From Prevotella denticola (GTDB lineage Bacteria > Bacteroidota > Bacteroidia > Bacteroidales > Bacteroidaceae): a stretch of 64,000 nt of DNA. Location of the stretch: NCBI RefSeq assembly GCF_900454835.1, contig NZ_UGTM01000001.1, positions 1,364,501-1,428,500 of the forward strand, in the 5' to 3' direction. The translations under genes were made by a program, and so were the position numbers. Positions 16,123 through 25,558 of this stretch are shown here, in pieces (the stretch's first letter is position 1; each line of letters begins with the position of its first letter). The notes under the pieces were generated by a model that was given only the letters and a program-made list of their open reading frames with translations, was not told where the DNA came from and ran no database searches.

Positions 16123-18678
16123 TTACCTGACAACGCATTTCCTTCCATTGACCACGTAGACACCCTTGGCGAGACCATTGAGACTGGTGACACCCTTGGC
16201 AACACAGACACCGTCAAGTGTATAGACATCGAAAGCGACAACATTGCTGACAGGACCGGAGATGCCATTCGTCGAATCCTTGACGGTGAGCTTCGCCGGG
16301 AAGTAGGAGAAGACGTAGTTGGCAGCAACCCCTCCGCTGACTTCAATGGTGTACTCTCCGGGAACATCGAAGGAGGTTACCACCTTTCCGTTGTGGTCCT
16401 TGACGGTGAAGACAGGAGCTTCGGTCAGTTCTACGGTCGTTTCATTGTTCTGCAACCCATCCACCGTGTAATCGAAGACAGGCTTCTGCTTTATCTCGAC
16501 AGTCACGTCTTTCGCCCTGAGGTTGGCCGTAGCCTTCTGGACAAACAGATAGCCGTTGACAAACTCTACCTGCTCCTCCTTGATGGTTCCACGCGAGACA
16601 CTGATGACATACTTGCCTACCGGCGATGCAGGCGTGGCCTCGCAAGTCAGCACAGGCAAGCCCTCTACATAGTCGCCCCTCATCTGCCAGCCGAGCTTCG
16701 GGTTCTCGCTGCCATAGGTCCTGGTGGTATTGCGCACCTTGATCGTAGTACCGAACTCAACGATATTGAAGTCTTTCCACTGACCGCTGCGCTTGTAGAG
16801 TGTCTTCGTCCCGGAAGGAACCTGCAACTTGATGGACTCTCTGTTGAGGTCGGAAAAGACGCTGCGTCCCAATGCCGGCACGCTCTTGGCATAGATCCGG
16901 ATTACCGCAAGGCTGTTGGCACCGACGAAAGCCTCGTCACCGATGGACGCAACCGTAGCCGGCAGCGTGACCTTCGTCAGGTTGCCGCATCCGGCAAATC
17001 CATAGTTATGAATCTTGGTGATACCTTTCCCGACAGCGAAGTCGTCCGAATTATAAGGCATCACAGAGATGATTTCTGTCATGTCCTTTGTCAGCAGCAT
17101 CTTTCCGTCGAAGACATAATCACAGTCGTCACCGGTCGGTATGGACACCGACTCGAGCCGCGGCATACCTCCCAATGCACCGTCGGCAATGGCTGTCGTC
17201 GTCTTGGGAAGGACAAGTCTGTGCAGCCGTCGGCAGCCATAAAACGCCTTTTCGGGTATTTCATGTTTCTTACCTGCAAGTTTCCGAATACCGCCGGTAA
17301 GGTAAGGCTCACCTCCCTCGACCAGCTCAGCATCGCCGAGATCGAGTTCCGTCAGCGAACTACGAAGCATCTTTCCGTCCATACTGCATCCTGCAATCTG
17401 CCGGATGGTACGCAGGTCCGTCGAGTTGATCAGTCCGTTCACCTTCAGCTTGGAGATTCTTTCATAAAGAGAGTCTTCGACGAGCGACGCCAGCTTGCCA
17501 GGTTCACTGACATTGACCGTATCCTCGACCAGCTCGCCTCGTATGCCCTCAAAGCCGATGATCATATCCTGCCCTTCCGAAAACTTAAAGGAACCGGGAT
17601 TCAGGAGACTGATGTCATAAAATCCATCGGAAGAACCTTCCCATCCCCAGTTGATCCACACCTTGCCGGTGGCATCATATCCGCAAAGTACAAAGGCATG
17701 ACCGCCGTTACCGCGATCCACGCCCGTATAGAAGATGGCACGGCGTTCGTTCAGTTCATTGAAGATGATGTCCATCCATCTTTCCTCTTTGTAACTGCTG
17801 CGCCGAAGCATCTGCGTTGTCTCGGGATAGCCCAGGTTGCGTTTGAGCCCTTCACAGGCATTCTCCGTGTAAGTACCCGATCCGTCGGTAGCATACATCA
17901 TGTCGGCAGCCACGCCGCAGTCGAGCATCAGCTTTGCCACAGCGTTGCCCTGTGCCGTGGTGTACTTTCCTTTATAGCTGTCGATCATGTTTCCCCAGTC
18001 ATAGACACTCTCATCATAGTTGACGGTCACTTTCTTCATGCTTCCGTCCGCCTGCTTGACATTCACGGAGTGTGTACCCGTACCACTCTGCGGATAACCG
18101 TTGTAGTACATGATCTGTGCCATGGCGGTAGCGACACATCCGGTCACGGCTCTTCCCGTACCGCCATACCCCTGCCAGCTACCGGTACCGGAAGAGGTTG
18201 CCTGGGGGCAGAGGTCGTTGTAAGGTTTCTCCTGTCCCCAACGCGACGTGACAAGGGCGGGAACCTGAGCGGCATACTTGTTCTTGTCGGGGACCACCAC
18301 CTTACACGGCACGCCGCTCTTCACAATGCCGTTGATGGCCTCTTCGGCAGCAGCGAGATACCATTTGAAGCCCTCGTTCTTCGTATTCTTGTCGAACGTG
18401 CTGTTCGAATAGGCGATGACAGCCGGTACGAGGTCGTCGTTGCCCACGATGACGAAACCGCCCTTCTTATAACCCATGACGGTGTATGCACTGTTTTTCA
18501 GCAGCGGTTTGAGGTCGTCCTTGTGTGCACGGGTCATCCGCAGTGTCGGCGACTGACTGAACACCTGCTCCGCTGCCGCCTTGATGGCAGCCTTTGTCCT
18601 TGGTGCTGCCGAAACCGACAGTACCATGCCCAGTACGAGCAGCAGGCTTATGGATAATCGTTTTCTATAGTTCATCAT
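16123..18678 (-). CDS. interpain/streptopain-like C10 cysteine protease with LRR, MBG-like and T9SS C-terminal domains
   Basis: This is a secreted cysteine protease. The signal peptide (MMNYRKRLSISLLLVLGMVLSVSA) is followed by an inhibitory prodomain (to about residue 140). The C10 catalytic domain has Cys181 in TGCVATAMAQIMYYNGYP, His327 in NGGHAFVLCGY and the conserved VWINWGWEG. Residues of about 400-630 carry BspA-like LRR_5 repeats (AFYGCRRLHRLVLP, GFAGCGNLTKVTLP). Residues of about 640-790 look like MBG-type beta domains (TYGSENPKLGW). The tail DVYTLDGVCVAKG...LAKGVYVVNG is a T9SS-type sorting domain. At 851 aa it is close to interpain A of Prevotella intermedia (about 868 aa). It is encoded downstream of, and in the same direction as, the giant protein at 18864-24761, which has a near-identical tail. 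Confidence 0.9.
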   Translation of the reverse strand: MMNYRKRLSISLLLVLGMVLSVSAAPRTKAAIKAAAEQVFSQSPTLRMTRAHKDDLKPLLKNSAYTVMGYKKGGFVIVGNDDLVPAVIAYSNSTFDKNTKNEGFKWYLAAAEEAINGIVKSGVPCKVVVPDKNKYAAQVPALVTSRWGQEKPYNDLCPQATSSGTGSWQGYGGTGRAVTGCVATAMAQIMYYNGYPQSGTGTHSVNVKQADGSMKKVTVNYDESVYDWGNMIDSYKGKYTTAQGNAVAKLMLDCGVAADMMYATDGSGTYTENACEGLKRNLGYPETTQMLRRSSYKEERWMDIIFNELNERRAIFYTGVDRGNGGHAFVLCGYDATGKVWINWGWEGSSDGFYDISLLNPGSFKFSEGQDMIIGFEGIRGELVEDTVNVSEPGKLASLVEDSLYERISKLKVNGLINSTDLRTIRQIAGCSMDGKMLRSSLTELDLGDAELVEGGEPYLTGGIRKLAGKKHEIPEKAFYGCRRLHRLVLPKTTTAIADGALGGMPRLESVSIPTGDDCDYVFDGKMLLTKDMTEIISVMPYNSDDFAVGKGITKIHNYGFAGCGNLTKVTLPATVASIGDEAFVGANSLAVIRIYAKSVPALGRSVFSDLNRESIKLQVPSGTKTLYKRSGQWKDFNIVEFGTTIKVRNTTRTYGSENPKLGWQMRGDYVEGLPVLTCEATPASPVGKYVISVSRGTIKEEQVEFVNGYLFVQKATANLRAKDVTVEIKQKPVFDYTVDGLQNNETTVELTEAPVFTVKDHNGKVVTSFDVPGEYTIEVSGGVAANYVFSYFPAKLTVKDSTNGISGPVSNVVAFDVYTLDGVCVAKGVTSLNGLAKGVYVVNGRKCVVR

Positions 18679-18788
18679 AATAATATGGTTGTGGTCGTGT
18701 CCGGCTTTCCGGCAGGGGAACTCCTTCCCGGAAGCTGATTTACAGCAGAGACGGCACGATTCGGTTTGTTGATATAAAAACGCATAGA

Positions 18789-18824
18789 CGGAGTCAGAGC
18801 CCTGCAGAATGGGTCCTGACTCCG
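18789..18824 (-). terminator. hairpin after the giant surface-protein gene
   Basis: A 14-bp stem (CGGAGTCAGAGCCC / GGGTCCTGACTCCG) with two mismatches lies about 40 nt beyond the stop codon at 18864. No U-tract follows on the - strand, so the terminator call is tentative. Confidence 0.45.
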
Positions 18825-18863
18825 TTTGTAGTCAATTCTCTAATAAGAATCGGTGCTTATTCA

Positions 18864-21800
18864 TCACTTGATAACGGTCTTCTGGCCATTGATGATATAG
18901 ACGCCCTTTGCCAACGAACGCAGGCTCTTGGCACCCTTCATTATCTGCTTGCCGTCGATGGTGTAGACATCGTAAACCGTCTCGCCGTCAGCATTGATGC
19001 GCTGGACGGCTGTTGCCACACTGATTTCCGCAGGTGCAGACTCTGAACCGTCGGCATAGACAGCCGTCACACAGTACTTGTGCTCCTTGTTGTCCGGAGC
19101 CTTGAGGTCGTCGCTGACAAGTTTACTGGTGCTTCCGATCAACTCACCGTCACGATAGATGTTGTAGGAAACTGGTCCTGAACCAGCCTCGAACTTCGCA
19201 TCGTCAATCATGAAGATGAATGCCTTGTCCTTGCTTGTGATATGATGGATGGCAAAGTACTTGGTCCCCTCGGGTACGTCAACACTTACTTCCGTCCATT
19301 GAGCAGCATCCTGTACGTGCGTGTCGCCAATCTTCACGAAGCTGTCAGGATCACTACCGCTTGTTGAAGACAGTACGTCGAAGCTCTCTGCTCCGCTGCC
19401 GTCCGTAGCCTTGAGATTATTGACCCAGAAGCTGACGGTCTGCGCCTTGCCAGAAAGCTGCGGACTGATGAGCCAGTTGTTGGCATCAACGAAATTCTTG
19501 CCAGACTCATCAACCTGATATATTGCTACAGCAGCCCTGGTGCCGGAATGCGGATCAAGTCCCTGTCCTGACTTGAACAGGTCAGACGGCTGCCAGTTGA
19601 GGAATGCGAACTCCTCGCCCTGATGCTGATACTGTGTGCCTTGGGTGAGACTTCCTGCACGTCCATGGTCGTTGTCAACCGTTGTCCAGTCGCCGAAGCT
19701 GGTACCCCATGCCTCATAACTCTCGAAGTCGTCTGTAACACTGGTTATCGTCGTTGCCGGTGCATCCCAAGCCAACTTCACAGCAGTAGCCGACCCGCTC
19801 TTCTCTCCACGGAGGTTCTGCGGGGCCTTGACATCTGGTGTCTCAAGACTGACATCGGCGGTCGCCTCATTGTTGTCTGGTTCGAGATCGCCGTCCAAGG
19901 TGACTGTCGCCTTCACGCTGAGCTTGTCTGAAGCGTCCAGACTGGTCGTCTTGTAATCAACAGAGAGTACGTTGTTCTGCATGAAAGAAAGACTCTTTCC
20001 GAGGGTTTCCTCCTTGACAACCTTATTGTTGACCGTAAGGGCAACCTTGGCTTTCTCAACCTTGTCGAGACCGAGGTTGGTCACCTTCACACTGAACTTG
20101 GCTGTCTGTCCTTTCTTGAGGCTTTCGGGTGCGGTCAGTTCCACACCTGCATCTTTCTGATACGGGTCGGCAATGTTGATGTTGTCAACATATACGGCAT
20201 CGTCAGAAACCTCATCGGCAGTACCGACAACACGCAGCAGGACGTAATCCTCATTGGCCAGTTCGGCAGGGATATTCACAATGTGATTCTTCCACTTACC
20301 ATCGTTGACAGCTCCCGTATTGGTCCATACAGCTTCCGTCACTTCTCCGTTCTTCTTCTGGAAACGCATTTCCACCTTCGCCTTGGGCGCTCCATCGCCA
20401 CGATAGTCGAAGATGAGTCTCGGGTTCGCTGCACCACGCAGGCTCGTCTTACCCATGACAATGGTCGATACACCCGGCCGTGACGGACGGAAAATCAACG
20501 AACCGTTGTCATCGTCGGACGAAACATCGTTGGTGAGAGTCCATGCAGTATTAGTGCCGGAACGTTCAAGACCGACGAATTTGTCCTCAACGGTGCCATC
20601 CTTGAAACTGTTGTGGAATGGTAGCGTATAAGGCGTACCGACAATGAGTGCGCCGGCTGCCCATGCACTCGTACCTGCTACGTTCACGGCATTGACAGCC
20701 CAGTGCTGGTACTTCTGCTTGCCTTCGTTGGTATTCAGGCCTTTGACGGTATATCCGGTCGAGCCTTTGACATCAGCGATCTTGTCGCCCAACTTGCCGT
20801 CATCCGTAACGCTATGGATATTATAGGTAACCTCTGCCGGGAGAATGATGCCCTTGTGTACACCTGTCGGAACATCCCAGTCGAGCTTGACAGTCGTTGT
20901 CTGGTCGGTTGTCTTGATCTTGCCCAACGCCGGGACATCCTGCCCTACATAAACATTGACAGATGCCTTCGAGCCGAAGTCGTGAGCATTGTAAGCAATA
21001 ACCGTATAGGTATTGTTACCGTTTACGGCGGCATCGTCGACAATCTGCAGTGCCGAACCTGGCGCCGGAGCCGTGATGGTCTTCACGACACGCTCACCGC
21101 TGCTGACAACAATCTTCGTGAGGTCAGAGAGAGCAGAACCGTCAATGGCCTTGGTCGGTGCATTGAACTTCAGCGTAGCCTTCAGCGCAGCCGTCGGATC
21201 GGCAGTTGCTGTCAGATTGTCCACCATGGCCGGTGCCTTCGCATCAGCAGCAACTTCCACAGAGAGGGAGTCGAGGACGATTCTGAATCTGTCAGGATCA
21301 GAAATGGCATGGAAACCAATGTAGTAGTTCCCGTCCGCAGCCGGTTCTATCCGCTTGGTAAATTCCTGATACTTGGAACTTGTAAGATCCGTTGACGGGA
21401 GTATCTCATTTGCCATTGCGGCAACCGTATTGGCATTACCCCACTTCACCTCCAGACGTTCTGGGAAATTGCCCAGTCCGGCAGCAGCCTTGAACGATAC
21501 ATTATAGGCCTTGCCCTGCTTCATCTGAATCGGTGGTGAAATCAGCCAGTCATCGGCAGCGTTCTTCTTGTTGTAACGATATACGCAAGAACCACCCTTG
21601 GAACTGTTCCAGCCCCATGTGCTCTTGTCCTTATTCACGTCGAGAACCGTGTAGAGCTTGAAGCTTGCGGCAGTCGGGAAATCATCGAAGAACGGCACTT
21701 CGAGTGCATTACCGAAGATCTTTCCTTCGCTTGTCGCAATTGCACTCCGCTTCGACCCGTTAATGGCCTGTACGGAATAGGAATAAGCCGACAGCTTACC

Positions 21801-23044
21801 CTTCGGGACTACTTCGCTGAAAGAAGTTGCAGAGATACTCTCGGCCACCTTCGTACTTTCTTCACCTACGTTGCGGAAGACATCATAGGTGAGAGGACCC
21901 ATGTATCCGTTGTGCAGACCTTCCGTCGGAGCTTCCCAGGTCACGGTTGCCTTACCTGTTGTTTCGTCAAGGCCCATTGTCAGATCTTTGACGATATCGG
22001 GCACATCATAACCGACATAGGTCGTCAGTTTGACACGAGGACCCTTACCGGCATCATTGCTGCAGAAGACGATGAAATTAACGACTCCTTCGCTGACCGT
22101 CACATTGGCCTCAACCTTCTTTCCAGCTTCAGCCGTTCCGTTCGCTACTTCTTTACCGTTGGCGAACACCTTGTACGAGACGTTACCGGTCAGGCTGCTG
22201 CCGTCGTACTTCTTGTCAGGAGCCTTGAACGAAACCTTGCCGCTGAGCGCACCGTTGGCGAAGTCGGCCTTGAGGTCGCTGGCTGCTGCTGGTGCTCCGT
22301 TGGCTGTCGCCACTGCCGGGAAGTTGAGTGCCACGAGCATCGCCGGCTCCGTATAGCTGCCGACCGGTGTCACGTGTCCGTCGCCCAAGTCGACCGTATA
22401 GAGCTGGAACTTTCCGTCCTTGTCGGTCGAAGCCCAGAAGAACTCGTTGGTCCGTACGTCGAACTCGCCGCTCTGGGTGTAGTACTGTCCCTTGGCATCG
22501 GCAATCTCTACACCGGTAGAGCCCTTCTTCGTTTCAGCACCTGTCGAACGGTCAATCTGGTAGAAGTCACCTTCCTTGCTGACACCATAGGCGAAACCGT
22601 CATTGGCAATACCCAGTGCCACATAGGTGTGCTGGGCAGGAGCGATGGTGGTACGCGTCAAGGTGGTGTAGTCTATGACACCCCACTCAAAATTCTTCAG
22701 GTCGGCGGTGTAGAATTCTCCGAACACCTCTCCCGTCGTCGGGTCAGTAGCCGTTTCAGTAGCGATCAGACTGTAGTCTCTGACGCTCTTGGGCTGTTCT
22801 TCCAACTGCCAGGTCTCTGTGTCGAATGCATAATGCGAGAGCAGGAGAATACCATAAGGAGCATAACTCGTATCGAGGTATATGCCGTGAAGCACTCCGT
22901 CTATCATTCCGCTTCCGCCATTGAAATAGCCTTTCTTGTAGTCGGAGAGCAGTTCGAAATTGAGGTTTGCCACCGGGTGGAACGAATACATGCCCATGAA
23001 ACTGTTGGTGAGGAGATTTCCCCACATGGTCAGGTCAGGATTGA
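18864..23044 (-). pseudogene. giant secreted choice-of-anchor J / fibronectin III protein, C-terminal part (split by an IS)
   Basis: This is the main part of a secreted surface protein interrupted by the IS at 23045-24488. The fragment contains an N-terminal beta-propeller-like region (WGVIDYTTLTRTTIAPAQH), repeated FnIII-like modules, two choice-of-anchor J modules (DDFPTAASFKLYTVLD..WLISPPIQM and DDFESYEAWGTSFGDW..WLISPQLSGK) and a CARDB-like module (LKKGQTAKFSVKVTNLGLDK). The T9SS-type tail is VYDVYTIDGKQIMKG...GVYIINGQKTVIK. The first internal ATG is at 23027, so a truncated product without signal peptide could still be made but could not be exported. Removing the IS and one target copy joins this frame to 24489-24761 exactly, giving 1481 residues. 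The adhesion or substrate-binding role is inferred from domains only. Confidence 0.88.
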
Positions 23045-23109
23045 GGGTCAGTCCTAAACCCCAGTTGCAAACCTACTTCTCTTAAGCGCATAATTTCATA
23101 AGTATTTAT

Positions 23110-23117
23110 TACCTTTG
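23110..23117 (+). promoter_or_regulatory. -7 box in front of the IS transposase
   Basis: TACCTTTG fits TAnnTTTG and ends only 4 nt before the ATG at 23122. Transcription from it would give an essentially leaderless mRNA. No -33 TTTG is seen at the proper distance. Confidence 0.45.
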
Positions 23118-23121
23118 CATC

Positions 23122-23466
23122 ATGAAGAGTGACCAACTATTACGTTGCATCTTTCCAGATGTACTTGCCGACTACTTTGATGTTGTCGATATTCAAGAGG
23201 GTGTTTCCCAGTTTGACTTTTGGCTTGACGAGCGTAACTTTATGGAAAAGTCAGACCATAAGTTAGGCACTGTAAGCAGTTATGGTTTTACCAGCGAGCG
23301 TGTAATTCAGGACTTTCCTCTTCGTGGCAAAGCCGTCTACCTCCATGTTCGCCGACGCAAGTGGCGTGACAGTTCCAACGGAGAGATATTTACTTATTCA
23401 TATGATGACTTGACGGCTGAGGGCAGTAAACTATCCCCCGAGTTCGTTTCTTTTTTAAAAGAATAG
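23122..23466 (+). CDS. ISAon1-type transposase N-terminal ORF
   Basis: This 114-aa ORF matches the 'ISAon1 transposase N-terminal region' type: FDFWLDERN, SERVIQDFPLRGKAVYLHVRRRKW. It supplies the DNA-binding front half of an ISL3-type transposase. It ends in a T6A4 run (23451-23460) followed by GAATAG, and the catalytic ORF continues in the +1 frame immediately after. Confidence 0.85.
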   Translation: MKSDQLLRCIFPDVLADYFDVVDIQEGVSQFDFWLDERNFMEKSDHKLGTVSSYGFTSERVIQDFPLRGKAVYLHVRRRKWRDSSNGEIFTYSYDDLTAEGSKLSPEFVSFLKE

Positions 23467-24451
23467 AATTGAGTCCACTGCAGAGAGCATCGCAAGCATC
23501 GGTGCGCACTATGGCGTAAATGGCAAGCAGTTATCCACACAGTACAAGGAACATTTCAGTGACTACCGCAGCTGGGATCAGTTGGATCATGCTCAAGACT
23601 GGCTATTGTTTGAAAATAACATAGGTGAGAGTCTAAGTATTGATGAGACCTGTCTAAGCAGTGGCGAGGTCTATACTTTTCTGACCAACAAGGCGGGAAA
23701 GGGCAGAAATGGAACTTTAGTGGCTGTGGTTAAAGGGACCAAGGCAGAGGACGTTATTCAGGTTGTCAAGAAGATAGACCTGTCCAAACGAAAGACTGTC
23801 AAAGAGATAACACTTGATTTGTCATCTTCGATGATGCGCATAGCCCGTGCCGTTTTTCCCAAAGCACTCATTACCAATGACAGGTTTCATGTGCAGAAAC
23901 TGTATTATGATGCTCTGGATGACATGCGTATCGCTTACCGGTGGATGGCAAGGGATAAAGAGAATGAGGAGATAAAAGAAGCTAAAAGTGAGGGAAAGGA
24001 ATATATACCATTTAGATACAGCAATGGTGACACGCGTAAGCAGTTGCTCGCCAGGGCAAAGTTCATATTGACCAAGCACAGGACCAAGTGGACTGAAGCA
24101 CAGAAAGCCAGGGCGGAAATCATCTTTGAACATTATCCTACACTGAAAAAGGCATATGATCTGGCTATGAAACTTACCGATATTTATAACATCAAGAGCA
24201 TCAAGGATGCTGCAAGACTGAAGCTGGCTAAATGGTTCAATGAGGTTGAAGAGCTGGGAGTGGACAATTTCTACACGGTGATTGACACGTTTGAAAATCA
24301 TTATCAAACCATACTCAATTTCTTTGTAAACAGAGCAACAAATGCAAATGCTGAGTCATTCAATGCCAAGGTTAAGGCATTCAGGGCACAGTTCAGAGGA
24401 GTCACAGATATTCCTTTCTTTTTATATAGGCTTATGAAATTGTGTGCTTAA
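23462..24451 (+). CDS. ISAon1-type DDE transposase catalytic ORF
   Basis: This is the catalytic half of the transposase. The frame is open from 23459; the first TTG is at 23582 and there is no good ATG, so expression by frameshifting from the upstream ORF is likely. Catalytic residues are visible: Asp in LSIDETCLS, Asp in LITNDRFHVQKL and Glu in NANAESFNAKVKAFRAQFRG. All three are intact, so the element could still be mobile if the frames are joined. The shift is +1 (or -2) at the T6A4 run. Either this is programmed, as the recurrent two-ORF layout of this family suggests, or an indel has inactivated it. Confidence 0.85.
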   Translation, partial: NRIESTAESIASIGAHYGVNGKQLSTQYKEHFSDYRSWDQLDHAQDWLLFENNIGESLSIDETCLSSGEVYTFLTNKAGKGRNGTLVAVVKGTKAEDVIQVVKKIDLSKRKTVKEITLDLSSSMMRIARAVFPKALITNDRFHVQKLYYDALDDMRIAYRWMARDKENEEIKEAKSEGKEYIPFRYSNGDTRKQLLARAKFILTKHRTKWTEAQKARAEIIFEHYPTLKKAYDLAMKLTDIYNIKSIKDAARLKLAKWFNEVEELGVDNFYTVIDTFENHYQTILNFFVNRATNANAESFNAKVKAFRAQFRGVTDIPFFLYRLMKLCA

Positions 24452-24488
24452 GAGAAGTAGGTTTGCAACTGGGTTTTAGGACTGACCC

Positions 24489-24761
24489 AGGATTGACCGT
24501 CACCAGGTTCTTCAGATCCGCAGGGCGGATGGCAATCGTCGGACTGCTGAACGGCGATTTGACGTCTCGTGGCAGCGTCTTCGCCAACAGTGTCGGGAAA
24601 GCCTTCAGCGGATCAACCTTCTGTTGAGCCGTCTTCTGTCCAGGCAAAATCCTGGAAGGAGTAAGAGGCACTTGGTTTTCTGGCATCACTTGCGCGGATG
24701 CAGGCAGCATTGTCATTGTCGCGGCAAAAGCTGCAATTAGTTTGGTAAATCTTTTACTCAT
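24489..24761 (-). pseudogene. giant surface protein, N-terminal fragment (signal peptide and 91 codons)
   Basis: This is the 5' part of the gene split by the IS. MSKRFTKLIAAFAATMTMLPASAQ is a Sec signal peptide. The native frame runs to ...PADLKNLVTVNP and continues after excision as DLTMWGNLLTNSF at 23036 and below. With the IS in place the frame reads about 18 extra codons into the element and stops at 24432. The promoter at 24818-24850 remains intact, so a short exported peptide may be produced. Confidence 0.9.
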
Positions 24762-24817
24762 ATCTGACGGGTTTAATTAATAAAAAAAGTTTTTAAACCT
24801 ATGAAAGATTTCGATTA

Positions 24818-24850
24818 CAAATATATTAATTTTTCCTCAATACCTCCAAA
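24818..24850 (-). promoter_or_regulatory. promoter of the giant surface-protein gene
   Basis: On the - strand the -33 TTTG (24847-24850) and -7 TATATTTG (24818-24825) are separated by 21 bp, close to the Bacteroidota consensus. The start codon at 24761 is about 50 nt downstream. Confidence 0.65.
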
Positions 24851-25417
24851 TAATATTACGATTTATTTCTAAATTATTTAATATTTGTGCACATTTACAA
24901 GAAAACGTGCAATTTTATATCGTTTTTATTCGTATCTGGCAGGATATCCGATAGTCGGGGACGGGCGAATATTCAGCGGAAGAGAGACACCCAACTATTT
25001 TTCATGATTGGGACAGACTTGTTTTACTTCTCAAAAAAAACGATTCTATTGTGGAATGCCCTACGGACAGACGTGTTGATGAACCACATCCTCTGTTTTA
25101 TTTCTGTTTTCAGTTGCTGTCATTATTAACACTTCGCACAAATGCCACTTTACAAGCCACTTGCAACACCCCATTACATGACAGCAGTGACAGCAACCTA
25201 CAAATTCTGACTCAATGTGGATTCAGGACAAGACACTTTTGATTGCGTAGGAATGTGCCTCCCCGGACAGAAATCTGGCTACATACAGTCCCGCCTATAT
25301 AATAAGGCGTAATATGGGGATATGAGGCTGCGCCAGAAGTTCATGCGTAGCTAAACTGTAGGAACACACTTTCGGTTCTGAAGATGGAGAGGAATGGAAA
25401 GTGCCGGATTGACAATT
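24851..25417. other. intergenic stretch without recognised feature
   Basis: Roughly 570 bp with AT-rich left part and frequent stops in all frames. No RNA gene, palindrome of note or promoter was recognised. Confidence 0.5.
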
Positions 25418-25505
25418 GAGAACAAGAGTACCGGATGCCGGGAACTGGAGTACCAGGTACTGGGAACAGGAGTACCAGGTATCGGGAACAGGAGTACCAG
25501 ACACC
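25418..25505. repeat. four tandem 22-bp units
   Basis: The units begin at 25418, 25440, 25462 and 25484. The consensus is GGGAACAGGAGTACCAGGTA plus two bases; the first unit is the most diverged, and a partial fifth (GGGACAAC) follows. The same core, GGGAACAGGAGTACC, occurs in an inverted arrangement at 58598-58634. The units are contiguous, so this is not a CRISPR array. Confidence 0.9.
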
Positions 25506-25558
25506 GGGACAACAGAATTGAGAGCCAGCCTGCAAAAGAACACAGGTGCTCATCACGA

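Larger units (their letters stand above)
23045..24488 (+). mobile_element. ISAon1-type insertion sequence (ISL3 family), 1444 bp, with 8-bp target duplication
   Basis: The element is bounded by long inverted repeats beginning GGGTCAGTCCTAAA (left, 23045) and ending TTTTAGGACTGACCC (right, to 24488). The repeats match for more than 40 bp with only a few differences. The flanks are direct repeats AGGATTGA at 23037-23044 and 24489-24496, the 8-bp target duplication expected of ISL3 elements. Two transposase ORFs lie inside. Insertion split the giant surface-protein gene. Confidence 0.95.

Noticed and set aside
16393..18657. 754-codon open frame on the + strand opposite the C10 protease gene
   Set aside because: No recognisable domain, no signal peptide and His/Arg/Val-rich composition. 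The opposite strand has an unambiguous protease with catalytic motifs.
21912..23057. Long + strand frame opposite the giant surface protein
   Set aside because: It is a shadow of a GC-rich gene whose own frame shows clear FnIII and anchor modules.
25418..25505. CRISPR array
   Set aside because: The 22-bp units are contiguous with no unique spacers, and no cas genes are present.
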